Below, in pieces: positions 7,465 to 14,765 of a stretch of DNA of 33,125 nt. Below the pieces are notes generated by a model. That model was not told where the DNA came from. It worked only from the letters and a program-made list of their open reading frames with translations, and did no database searches. Position numbers and translations under genes: made by a program. Numbering within the stretch: the first letter of the stretch is position 1; each line of letters starts with the position of its first letter. The DNA comes from an uncultured Sphingomonas sp. (GTDB lineage: Bacteria; Pseudomonadota; Alphaproteobacteria; Sphingomonadales; Sphingomonadaceae): assembly GCA_913776255.1 (NCBI GenBank), contig CAJYLV010000066.1:1-33125 (forward strand), given 5' to 3'.

Positions 7465-8382
7465 TCAGGAAACCAGCACCTTGATCCCGGTCCGGTCCTC
7501 GAGCGCCTGCGCGCCGAGCACCACCGCGCCCAGCGGCCCGGCATTGCCGCCCAGCGCCGCCGGCACGACGAACGTGTCCATGTCCGCCACTGCCGGCAGC
7601 GCGACATAGCCGTTCAGGCTCGCCGCGGTCGCCGCGCGCAGCCGCGGCAGCAGCCACGGATTGCCGACCATCACGCCGCCGCCCAGCACGATCCGCCGCG
7701 GCACGCCGGTTAGCGTCAGCGTCGCGAACAGCGACGACAGCGCGCCGACCACCGTCTCCCACGCCGGATGATCGTGCGGCAGGTCCTCTCCCTTGATCCC
7801 GGTCCGCGCCGCGATCGCCGGACCGGCGGCCAGCCCCTCGACGCACGCGCCGTGATAGGGGCAGGATCCCGCCCAGTCGTCGCCGGGCAGCCGCGGCGGG
7901 CGGACGTGGCCGAATTCGCTGTGCGTCAGCCCGTCGACCGGTCGGCCGTGCGCGATCATCCCCGCGCCGACGCCGGTGCCGACCGTGACATAGGCGAGGT
8001 CACCCAGCCCCTGCCCCGCGCCCCAGCGCGCCTCGGCCATCGCCGCACCGACCACGTCGCTGTGGAAGCCGACCGGCACGTCGTAGCGCGCCGCCAGCCG
8101 CCGCGCGATGTCGGTCCCCGCCCAATGCGGCTTGGGGGTCGAGGTGATCTTGCCGTAATCGGGCGATTGCGGGTCGATCGAGACCGGGCCGAAGCTGGCG
8201 ATGCCGATCGCTGCGACGCCGCGCCACTTGTCCATCGCCGCCTCCAGCGCGGGCAGCGTCTCTTCGGGCCGGGTGGTCGGAACGCGCACTTCCTCCAGGA
8301 TCGCGTCGGGTCCGCTGGAGAGCACCGCGATGCACTTCGTGCCGCCCAGTTCCACGCCCGCGATCAACGGCAGCTGCGCCAT
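7465..8382 (-). CDS. ROK-family sugar kinase, fructokinase-like
   Basis: A 305-residue ROK kinase that should phosphorylate a free hexose with ATP; the sequence is closest in style to bacterial fructokinases of the GmuE/YdhR type. Visible are the first phosphate loop GVELGGTK (9-16), FHSDVVGAAMAE with the catalytic aspartate (the usual neighbouring Asn is Val), TVGTGVGAGMI, and the zinc-binding stretch HSEFGH...CPYHGACVEGLAAGP, which carries the His/Cys ligands expected of the family. A glycine-rich LGGGVMVGNP near the C terminus completes the nucleotide site. The start ATG lies directly against the stop of the upstream MarR gene (TGAATG), so the two form a leftward operon. No sugar transporter is adjacent, so the physiological sugar cannot be read from context. 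Confidence 0.9.
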   Translation of the reverse strand: MAQLPLIAGVELGGTKCIAVLSSGPDAILEEVRVPTTRPEETLPALEAAMDKWRGVAAIGIASFGPVSIDPQSPDYGKITSTPKPHWAGTDIARRLAARYDVPVGFHSDVVGAAMAEARWGAGQGLGDLAYVTVGTGVGAGMIAHGRPVDGLTHSEFGHVRPPRLPGDDWAGSCPYHGACVEGLAAGPAIAARTGIKGEDLPHDHPAWETVVGALSSLFATLTLTGVPRRIVLGGGVMVGNPWLLPRLRAATAASLNGYVALPAVADMDTFVVPAALGGNAGPLGAVVLGAQALEDRTGIKVLVS

Positions 8383-8826
8383 TCAGTCTTCCTCCTCGGC
8401 CGCGGCGTCGATCCGCCGCAGCATGTCCGTGAATTGCGCCAGTTCGTCTGCGTCGAAGCGCCCGAAGATCCGGCGCTCCAGCGCGACGGCCTGCGGCGCG
8501 ACCTGCGCGTACAGCGCTTCGCCCTCCGGGCTCAAGCGGAGATGGTGCGATCGCCGGTCGGTGGCATTGGGGGTGCGCGTCAGCAGCCCGCGCTCGGTCA
8601 GCGCGATCGCGGCGCGGCTGACCGTCACCTTGTCCATCCGGCTGCGCTCGCCGAGCTGCGCCTGCGTGACCGGCGCATATTCGGCGATCAGCGTCACCAG
8701 CCGCCACTCCGGCACCGTCAACCCGAACGCCGCCTCATAGGCACCGGCGATCCGCCCGCTGACCCGGTTGGAGGTCACCGACATCAGATACGGGAGGAAT
8801 TGCTCGAGATGGAGGCGTTCTACCAT
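8383..8826 (-). CDS. MarR-family transcriptional regulator
   Basis: A 147-residue winged-helix regulator. The core shows AAFGLTVPEWRLVTLIAEY, the recognition region TQAQLGERSRMDKVTVSRAA and the wing RTPNATDRRSHHLRLSPEG, the usual D-x-R-[SR] MarR pattern. The acidic C terminus AAAEEED is unremarkable. ATG at 8826-8824 is preferred over upstream in-frame starts because those would use up the divergent promoter region and add a Cys-rich tail foreign to the family. It shares an operon with the ROK kinase and diverges from the alpha/beta hydrolase. The 133-base region between them carries inverted repeats, so autoregulation and control of the hydrolase are likely. The ligand is unknown. Confidence 0.9.
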   Translation of the reverse strand: MVERLHLEQFLPYLMSVTSNRVSGRIAGAYEAAFGLTVPEWRLVTLIAEYAPVTQAQLGERSRMDKVTVSRAAIALTERGLLTRTPNATDRRSHHLRLSPEGEALYAQVAPQAVALERRIFGRFDADELAQFTDMLRRIDAAAEEED

Positions 8827-8886
8827 GGGACACCCAGCAAAGTACGGGAAAGAAACGATCGGAACCAGAACCCGAAACGTTGCATT

Positions 8887-8936
8887 AATGTGACACAGGG
8901 CACAAGGACACTGTATCACTTTCACGGAGTCACATT
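8887..8936. promoter_or_regulatory. Nested inverted repeats, candidate MarR operator
   Basis: In the region between the divergent MarR and hydrolase starts, AATGTGAC (8887-8894) and GTCACATT (8929-8936) form an exact 8-base inverted repeat. Inside it TGACACAG (8891-8898) and CTGTATCA (8911-8918) form a second pair with one mismatch and centres 20 bases apart. A possible rightward promoter, TGTGAC and TGTATC with 17 bases between, overlaps both. This fits a MarR dimer controlling both genes; binding is inferred. Confidence 0.5.
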
Positions 8937-8959
8937 CGGGAGGCGCAACGGAGCAGACG

Positions 8960-9868
8960 ATGGCAGCGATCACGGCGAACGGCATCCAGATCGAATATGA
9001 GGACGAAGGTCCGCGCGACGGACAACCGATCCTGATGGTGATGGGCCTGGGTGCCCAGCTGGTCCGCTGGCCGCAGGCGATGGTCGATGCCTTGGTCGAG
9101 CGTGGCTATCGCGTCATCCGCTTCGACAATCGCGACGTCGGCCTCTCCACCAAGTTCGACGAGTGCGGCGCGCCGCACATCGTCTGGACCGCGATGCAGA
9201 TGCAGTTCGGCCGCGTGCCCGCAGTGCCCTACACGCTCACCGACATGGCGCAGGACGGTGTGGGCCTGCTCGATGCGCTCGGCATCGACCGCGCGCATAT
9301 CGTCGGCGCGTCGATGGGCGGCATGATCGCGCAGCTGATCGCGGCGCGCTGGCCGGAGCGGGTCCGCACGCTGACCTCGATCATGTCGACCACCGGCCAT
9401 CCGCATTGCTCGCGCCCGACGATGCGCGCCACCGCGCTGCTGCTGCGCCATCCCAAGAGCGACGACATCGAGGCGATCGTCGCGCACGGCACGATGGCCG
9501 GGCGAGCGGTCGGCGGGCGCTTCCCGATCGAGGATGCGATCATGGCGGAACGGATCCGCGCCGAGACGCTCCGCAACCGCTGCCCGACCGGCTTCCTGCG
9601 CCAGATGGCCGCGATCATCGCCGACGGCGACCGCACCGACCGCCTCCGCCGGATCACCGCGCCGACGCTGGTAATCCACGGCAGCGACGATCCTTTGGTC
9701 CCGGTCGCCGGGGGGCGGGCCACCGCCCAGGCGATCCACGGCGCGCGACTGCTGGAGATCGACGGCATGGGGCACACCCTGCCCCCCGAGCTGGTCGACC
9801 CGATCGTCGCCGCGATCGACGACCACATCCGCCACCGCCGCCGCGACCCGATCCCGCAGGCGGCGTAA
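8960..9868 (+). CDS. Alpha/beta hydrolase
   Basis: A 302-residue alpha/beta-hydrolase-fold enzyme, cytoplasmic by sequence. The nucleophile elbow GASMGG places the catalytic serine at 118, GSDDP supplies the aspartate (about 244) and GMGH the histidine (272). MVMGLGAQ near the N terminus is the oxyanion-hole region and FDNRDVGLS the following conserved turn. These features resemble the group of esterases, lipases and aclacinomycin-methylesterase-like enzymes; the substrate is not deducible. ATG 8960 has GGAG seven bases upstream. It diverges from a MarR regulator whose probable operator lies in the shared promoter, so induction by a small aromatic or ester compound is a reasonable inference. 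The C-terminal tail RHRRRDPIPQAA is Arg-rich and probably disordered. Confidence 0.9.
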   Translation: MAAITANGIQIEYEDEGPRDGQPILMVMGLGAQLVRWPQAMVDALVERGYRVIRFDNRDVGLSTKFDECGAPHIVWTAMQMQFGRVPAVPYTLTDMAQDGVGLLDALGIDRAHIVGASMGGMIAQLIAARWPERVRTLTSIMSTTGHPHCSRPTMRATALLLRHPKSDDIEAIVAHGTMAGRAVGGRFPIEDAIMAERIRAETLRNRCPTGFLRQMAAIIADGDRTDRLRRITAPTLVIHGSDDPLVPVAGGRATAQAIHGARLLEIDGMGHTLPPELVDPIVAAIDDHIRHRRRDPIPQAA

Positions 9869-9952
9869 GCGGTCGGCGCTGTCGCAGGCGACGAAGCGCG
9901 CGCCTCGTGCTACGGAGGCGCCACCCGCCCACGGCCCTCGCAAAGGACGCGC

Positions 9953-10138
9953 ATGTTCGTCGACTTCCGCGACCAGCCCCCGCCCCCACCCTGGCAGCCG
10001 CCGCGCCGCCGCCCGCGGCTCACCGCGCGGCAGGAAAAGACGCTCGCCGCGATCATCGGCGTCAACGTCGTCCTGCTGCTCGTCGCGCCGATCGGCGGAG
10101 CGACGCTGATCGGCGCGCTGGCGCTGCTCTTCCGCTAA
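9953..10138 (+). CDS. Small Pro/Arg-rich single-pass membrane protein
   Basis: A 61-residue protein of unknown function. The first 28 residues are hydrophilic with a proline run (QPPPPPWQPP) followed by basic RRRPRLTAR; residues about 30-60 are strongly hydrophobic (IIGVNVVLLLVAPIGGATLIGALALLF), enough for one long or two short membrane helices. The positive charges before the helix favour a cytoplasmic N terminus. AAAGGA lies upstream of the ATG at suitable spacing, which supports translation despite the short length. It stands alone 84 bases after the hydrolase; no homology is claimed. Confidence 0.6.
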   Translation: MFVDFRDQPPPPPWQPPRRRPRLTARQEKTLAAIIGVNVVLLLVAPIGGATLIGALALLFR

Positions 10139-10180
10139 TCGCCCGCGACATAAAATAACAAACCTAAGTATCACGGGCAC

Positions 10181-10210
10181 TTGCCGCTTGCGTCAAGTCA
10201 AGGTTATACG
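10181..10210 (+). promoter_or_regulatory. Candidate promoter of the diguanylate cyclase gene
   Basis: TTGCCG (10181-10186) and TATACG (10205-10210) are separated by 18 bases and lie 41-70 bases upstream of the GTG start at 10251, inside a locally AT-richer stretch that contrasts with its GC-rich surroundings. Recognised by eye only. Confidence 0.4.
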
Positions 10211-10250
10211 ACTGCATCGCGCCGGGGGGCCGTGATTCGGGGGGAAATCC

Positions 10251-11420
10251 GTGACGCTGGACGTGGCGACGCTGTTCATCGCCAGCATGGCGATCGAAGT
10301 GGTCATGGCGCTCTATTTCTGGACGCTGTGGCTCGGCCGTCGCGAGCAGCGCGTCCATCTCTGGGTCGCCTGTTCGATCACCGCCGGGGTATTCGGCTGC
10401 TTCTGCTACATGCTGCGCGGCGTCGCGCCGGACTGGCTCACGATATGGGCGGCGCAGGTCTGCTTCATCCAGGTCTTCGCGTTCCTGTGGGGCGGCGTCC
10501 GGCTCGTCCATGCTCGTCCGCGCCCAAGGTGGAAGGTGTGGAGCGGCAGCATCGCTTGGACTGCGATCTGCCTGATCCCGGCCTTCTTCGCCGCCGAGGC
10601 GCTGCGCAACGTCGTCGCGACGCTCGCCTTCACCAGCTATTCTCTCGCCATGACCGGTGAGTTGCTGCGTCATGCCCAGGGGCGCAGCCTCCCGGCCCGC
10701 TGGCTCACCGGCGGGCTGCTCGTGCTCGTGTCCGCGGCCTCGCTGGCGCTCGCCGCTTATTCGGGGCTGCATAGCGCGCCGGTTCGCCCGCTCGCCAGCG
10801 CCTCGGCGCTGCCCGGCCTGTGGCTGCTGCTCTACACCGCGATCTACATCACGCTGGTCTTGTCGCTCACCACGCTTGAGCTGGGCAACGAGGCGCAGCG
10901 GCAGCGCGAGGCGGCGACCACCGATTCATTGACCGGCCTCCTCAACCGCCGCGCGTTCATGGAACGCGCCACCCCTGCTGCCGAGCTGCCGGGCGGCGCG
11001 ACGCTGCTGATGCTCGACATCGACCATTTCAAACAGGTCAACGACCTGTGGGGTCATTCGGCGGGCGACCGCGCGCTGGTGCTGTTCGCGGGCGCGTTGC
11101 TCGATGCCACCGGCGGAGTCGTCGGCGCGGTGGCGGCGCGGATCGGCGGGGAGGAGTTCGCGGTGCTGCTGCCGGGCGGGTCGCGCGACGAGGCGGCGGC
11201 GCTCGGACTGCGCATCGCGGCGCGGGTGCGCGAGCTTCGGCATACGCCCGGCGCGGCGCGCATGACCGTCAGCATCGGGCTCGCCGAGAGCGACCCCGCC
11301 GCCCCGACGCTCGACGATCTGCTCACCGGCGCCGACCGCGCGCTGTACCGCGCGAAGCGCGGCGGCCGCGACCGGCTCGAGCAGGACGGCGTTCCGTTCG
11401 CCTCCGGGCTCGCCGCATGA
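10251..11420 (+). CDS. Membrane-bound diguanylate cyclase (GGDEF domain)
   Basis: A 389-residue protein expected to make the second messenger cyclic di-GMP from two GTP at the inner membrane. Residues 1-210 contain about six hydrophobic helices, forming a membrane sensor of a type I cannot name. A short linker (211-222) leads to the GGDEF domain: DSLTGLLNRRAF (225-236), the metal site LDIDHFKQVND (255-265) and the active-site loop RIGGEEF (297-303), all intact, so activity is expected. The RxxD inhibitory site that normally lies five residues before GGEEF is absent (VVGA occupies it), so product feedback at that site is unlikely. The GTG start is preceded by a G-rich GGGGGGAAA. A candidate promoter lies upstream. 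No phosphodiesterase (EAL) domain accompanies it. Confidence 0.93.
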   Translation: MTLDVATLFIASMAIEVVMALYFWTLWLGRREQRVHLWVACSITAGVFGCFCYMLRGVAPDWLTIWAAQVCFIQVFAFLWGGVRLVHARPRPRWKVWSGSIAWTAICLIPAFFAAEALRNVVATLAFTSYSLAMTGELLRHAQGRSLPARWLTGGLLVLVSAASLALAAYSGLHSAPVRPLASASALPGLWLLLYTAIYITLVLSLTTLELGNEAQRQREAATTDSLTGLLNRRAFMERATPAAELPGGATLLMLDIDHFKQVNDLWGHSAGDRALVLFAGALLDATGGVVGAVAARIGGEEFAVLLPGGSRDEAAALGLRIAARVRELRHTPGAARMTVSIGLAESDPAAPTLDDLLTGADRALYRAKRGGRDRLEQDGVPFASGLAA

Positions 11421-11442
11421 CCGACGCGAACCGGACGACACG

Positions 11443-12663
11443 TCACACGACGATTTCGGCCGGCGCAGGGTGCCCGAGGAAGGCCGCCGGGCTCGCGGTC
11501 GCGCCGTAAGCCCCGGCGAGGAAGATCGCGATCACCTCGCCGACCTCTACCGGCGGCAGCGCGACGCGGTCGCCGAGCCGGTCGAGCGGGGTGCACAGGC
11601 AACCGACCACCGACACCGCGCCCTCTGCAGCCGCCCCGATCCGCGCCGCCACGGCGAGCGGATAGTTGCGGCGCACTACCGTCCCGAAATTGCCGCTCGC
11701 CGCCAAATGATGGTGCAGCCCGCCGTCGACCACCACGAACGTCTCGCCGCGGCTATGCTTCACATCGACGACGCGCGTCAGATACACGCCCGCCTCCGCG
11801 ACCAGCCAGCGCCCGAGTTCGATCGCGAACCGGCTGTCGCGCAGCACCGCGCCGCGCCCCGCGAGCGCGTCGCCCAGCGCCGCCCCGACCGCGGCGACAT
11901 CCAGCGCGACGTCGCCCGCGAAATATGGCACCCCGAACCCGCCGCCGAGATTGACCAGCAGCGGCACCGCCCCCGCCTCCTCGGCCAGCCGCGCGGCGAG
12001 CGCCAGCGTCGCCGCCTGCGTCTCGATCACCGCCGCCGCGTCGAGCGCCTGCGAGCCCGCGAAGATATGGAACCCCCGCCAGTCCGCGCCCGCCGCGATC
12101 ACCGTGCGCACCACCGCCGCCGCATGCTCGGCGTCGATGCCGAACGGCGAGGCGCGCCCGCCCATCTTCATCCCCGATCCGCGCAATTCCAGATCGGGGT
12201 TCACCCGCACCGCCAGCCGCGGCACGATCCCCAGCCGCTCCCCCGCCGCCAGCGCGCGTTGCGCCTCGCCCGCCGATTCAAGGTTGATCGTCGCCCCCGC
12301 CGCGATCGCCGCCGCCAGTTCGTCGTCGCGCTTGCCCGGCCCGGCGAAGCTGATCGCCGCGCCCGGCTTTACGGCCAGCGCGCGCGCCAGCTCGCCCGCC
12401 GAGGCGACGTCGAGCCCGTCGACCAGCGGCGCGACCCGCGCCAGCAAGGCCGGCAGCGGATTGGCCTTGATCGCATAATGCAGATCGACCCCCGCGGGCA
12501 TCGCCGCGCGGAACCGCGCCACCTGCGCCGCGACCAGCGCCGCGTCATACACGAACAGCGGCGAGCCATGCGCCGCCACCAACGCCGCCGCATCCTGCCC
12601 GCCGATCGTCAGCGCGCCGGTCTGCGCGGCAAAGCCCGGCGGGATCGGTCCCATCGGCTTCAT
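11443..12663 (-). CDS. PLP-dependent fold-type III decarboxylase (exosortase-A-associated type)
   Basis: A 406-residue enzyme of the diaminopimelate/ornithine decarboxylase family. YAIKANP (63-69) carries the PLP-binding lysine K66; NLGGGFGVP binds the phosphate; HIFAGSQ lies in the barrel; ELGRWLVAEAGVYL replaces the usual EPGR; and CLCTPLDRLGD corresponds to the CESxD segment that binds substrate across the dimer. The wording (KMGGRASPFGID, CTPLD) resembles the decarboxylase group described beside exosortase A loci rather than lysA. The start ATG (12663) overlaps the stop of the upstream acyl ligase (ATGA), so the two are translationally coupled, and an acyl carrier protein diverges from them. 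The likely role is decarboxylating an amino acid or a carrier-bound aminoacyl group; the product is unknown. Confidence 0.88.
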   Translation of the reverse strand: MKPMGPIPPGFAAQTGALTIGGQDAAALVAAHGSPLFVYDAALVAAQVARFRAAMPAGVDLHYAIKANPLPALLARVAPLVDGLDVASAGELARALAVKPGAAISFAGPGKRDDELAAAIAAGATINLESAGEAQRALAAGERLGIVPRLAVRVNPDLELRGSGMKMGGRASPFGIDAEHAAAVVRTVIAAGADWRGFHIFAGSQALDAAAVIETQAATLALAARLAEEAGAVPLLVNLGGGFGVPYFAGDVALDVAAVGAALGDALAGRGAVLRDSRFAIELGRWLVAEAGVYLTRVVDVKHSRGETFVVVDGGLHHHLAASGNFGTVVRRNYPLAVAARIGAAAEGAVSVVGCLCTPLDRLGDRVALPPVEVGEVIAIFLAGAYGATASPAAFLGHPAPAEIVV

Positions 12664-14159
12664 GCCGCTACCTCCTTCACCGCAGCCGCGATCGTGGCGC
12701 GGTCCAGCTTGCCATTGGCGTTGCGCGGCAATGCCGCGCGCCACTCGATCCGCGCCGGCTGCATGTAAGCCGGCAGCTCACGCTTCAGCCGCGCGCGCAG
12801 CGCCGGCTCGCCCGCCGCATCGCCGCGCGCGACCAGCACGATCGCCTGCCCCAGCCGCCCGTCGGGCACCCCGACCGCCACCGCCTCGCTCGTCTCGGCG
12901 CCGGCGGTCGCCGCCTCCTCGATCTCCTGCGGGCTGATGCGATGCCCGGCGCTCTTGATCATCTCGTCGTCGCGCCCGACGAAGCGCAGCAGCCCGTCGC
13001 CGTCCGCCACCACCGTGTCTCCCGACCACACCGCCGTCCCGCCATAATGCGACCCCGCCGGGGCCGGACGGAAGCGCAGCGCGGTCCGTTCGGGGTCGCG
13101 CCAATAGCCGTGCGCGACCAGCGGCCCGGCATGGACCAGCTCGCCCGGCTCCCCCGCCGCCGCGAGCGCACCGTCGCGCCGCACCACCAGCACCTCCGCG
13201 AACGGCACCGCGCGCCCGATCGAGTCGGGATGCGCATCGACCAGATCGGGATCGAGATAGGTCGAGCGGAACGCTTCGGTCAGCCCGTACATCGGGAACA
13301 GCCGCGCCGCCGGGAACCGCGTGCGCAGCGCCCGCACCATCGTCGGCGTTAGCGCGCCGCCCGAATTGGTCAGCCGCCGCAACTGCCCTGCGACCGCCGC
13401 CGGCCAGTCACTCTCCAGCAGCTGCGTCCACAGCGGCGGCACGCCCGCCAGCGTCGTCGCCCCGACCCGCGCCACCGCCTTTACCACGTCGCGCGGCGTC
13501 AGATAGTCGAGCGGCGCGACGCACGCCCCCGCCGACCAGCTCGACAGCAACTGGTTCTGCCCGTAATCGAACCCGAGCGGCAGCACCGCGAGCACGCGAT
13601 CGTCGGGCGCGATCTCCAGATAGTGCGCGACCCCGATCGCCCCCAGCCACAGGTTCGCATGGCTGAGCATCACCCCCTTCGGCCGCCCGGTCGACCCGGA
13701 AGTATAGAGCAACGCGACCAGCGCGTCGGGGTCGGCATCCGACCTCGGCACCGCATCGCCCGCCCCCGCCGCGGTCACGACCCGACATTCGTCCGGCACG
13801 TCGCCGGGCTCCAGCGTCGCCTCGCGCGCGTCCTGCGTCAGCAGCAGCGCCGCCCCGCTGTCGGCGAGGATATGCGCGACCTGCGCGCGCCGCAGCACCG
13901 GATTGACCGGCACATGCACCAGCCCGGCGCGTGCCGCCGCCAGCGGCATCCAGCACGCCACCCGCGTCTTCGGCAGCCAGGTCGCGACCCGCGCGCCCGC
14001 CGCGAGCCCCACCCCCGCCAGCCACCCCGCCAGCCGCGCGACCGCATCCTCGGCGGCGGCATAATCGACCACGCCCTCACGGTCGATCAGCGCGGGCGCG
14101 TGCGGCAGCCCACGCAGCACATGGTCGATCGGGCGCGGCGTAGCATCAGGGGACACCAT
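12660..14159 (-). CDS. AMP-forming acyl-CoA ligase / adenylating enzyme (exosortase-A-associated type)
   Basis: A 499-residue ANL-superfamily enzyme that activates a carboxylic acid as acyl-adenylate and transfers it to a thiol. Core motifs are intact: LLYTSGSTGRPKGVMLSH (ATP phosphate loop), MYGLTEAF, SGDTVV and FVGRDDEMIKSAGHRISPQE (hinge region), and the catalytic lysine in NANGKLDR near the C terminus. ATG 14159 is chosen because the longer reading frame would run antisense through the carrier-protein gene. The downstream decarboxylase overlaps its stop by four bases. With a carrier protein diverging 97 bases away, the acceptor may be that protein rather than coenzyme A. The trio matches enzymes described next to exosortase A / PEP-CTERM loci, but no exosortase or glycosyltransferase is in this window. 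Confidence 0.88.
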   Translation of the reverse strand: MVSPDATPRPIDHVLRGLPHAPALIDREGVVDYAAAEDAVARLAGWLAGVGLAAGARVATWLPKTRVACWMPLAAARAGLVHVPVNPVLRRAQVAHILADSGAALLLTQDAREATLEPGDVPDECRVVTAAGAGDAVPRSDADPDALVALLYTSGSTGRPKGVMLSHANLWLGAIGVAHYLEIAPDDRVLAVLPLGFDYGQNQLLSSWSAGACVAPLDYLTPRDVVKAVARVGATTLAGVPPLWTQLLESDWPAAVAGQLRRLTNSGGALTPTMVRALRTRFPAARLFPMYGLTEAFRSTYLDPDLVDAHPDSIGRAVPFAEVLVVRRDGALAAAGEPGELVHAGPLVAHGYWRDPERTALRFRPAPAGSHYGGTAVWSGDTVVADGDGLLRFVGRDDEMIKSAGHRISPQEIEEAATAGAETSEAVAVGVPDGRLGQAIVLVARGDAAGEPALRARLKRELPAYMQPARIEWRAALPRNANGKLDRATIAAAVKEVAA

Positions 14160-14256
14160 GCGTTCGGCTTCTAGGCTCAGGCGTTGCGGAATCCACCCCT
14201 TGCGCCTAACGCGGCGCCGGCTTGCCGACCGATAACGCGGCAAAGGTGGAGGTTGC

Positions 14257-14529
14257 GTGATTCCCGAAGGCACGAGCGAAATCGAGACGACCGTGCGCGC
14301 GGTGCTGGTCGACGTCCTGGCGCTCGACCCGGCGCGCGTCGCGACCTTCCACGCCGACACCCCGCTGTTCGGCGCGCTGCCCGAACTCGATTCGATGGCG
14401 GTGGCGGGCGTGCTCACCGAGCTGGAGGACCGGCTCGGCATCGTCATTGAGGACGACGAGGTCGACGGCGAGATGCTGGAGACGTTCGGCGCGCTGGTGA
14501 TCTTCGCGGCCGACAAGGCGCTGGTTTAG
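14257..14529 (+). CDS. Acyl carrier protein of the decarboxylase-ligase module
   Basis: A 90-residue acidic acyl or peptidyl carrier protein. ELDSMAV (43-49) holds the attachment serine S46 for 4'-phosphopantetheine, and the LEDRLGIVIEDDEVDGE segment matches the third and fourth helices of the fold. It is much too diverged to be the fatty-acid AcpP, and no fab genes are near. GTG 14257 is supported by GGTGGAGG immediately upstream. It diverges from the ligase-decarboxylase pair across 97 bases and presumably carries their substrate. The ACP reading that fits best is a dedicated carrier for the exosortase-A-associated enzymes, which is inference from context. Confidence 0.88.
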   Translation: MIPEGTSEIETTVRAVLVDVLALDPARVATFHADTPLFGALPELDSMAVAGVLTELEDRLGIVIEDDEVDGEMLETFGALVIFAADKALV

Positions 14530-14569
14530 GCCCCGCTCCTTCTTAGCACTGTCGGTCAGAAAGCAGGCC

Positions 14570-14756
14570 CCGGATCAAGTCGGGACCTTTGCAAAAGTCC
14601 CCTTCTTGTACCCCGGCGAAGGCCGGGGCCCAGTTGGGGGAGGTTTGTAGCTAGCCGAGACACCTTTCCAACTGGACCCCGGCTTCCGCCGGGGTACGGC
14701 TCACAAAGGATCTGGTCTACACTTTCGCAGAGGTCTCGACCAAGTCCGGGGTGACG
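14570..14756. repeat. Repeat cluster: inverted family C pair with decayed family B pieces
   Basis: Most of the gap between the carrier-protein and thioredoxin-reductase genes is repeat. Two 31-base arms (14608-14638 and 14667-14697) are inverted copies matching at 27 of 31 positions. Each arm also folds on itself: CCCCGGC-GAAG-GCCGGGG and CCCCGGC-TTCC-GCCGGGG. Family B pieces flank them (CCCCGGATCAAGTCGGGA near 14572 and CAAGTCCGGGGTGACGG near 14741). A small hairpin with arms GGGAC and GTCCC at 14582-14601 could end the carrier-protein transcript. No gene seen in the gap. Confidence 0.75.
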
Positions 14757-14765
14757 GGAAAACAA

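Noticed and set aside
8827..8985. Longer MarR protein starting at 8985
   Set aside because: The added 53 residues are Cys-rich, unlike the family, and would cover the divergent promoter and the first codons of the hydrolase.
14160..14516. N-terminal extension of the acyl ligase up to 14516
   Set aside because: The extension is Ser-rich, antisense to the carrier-protein gene and unlike the family; ATG 14159 gives the usual length.
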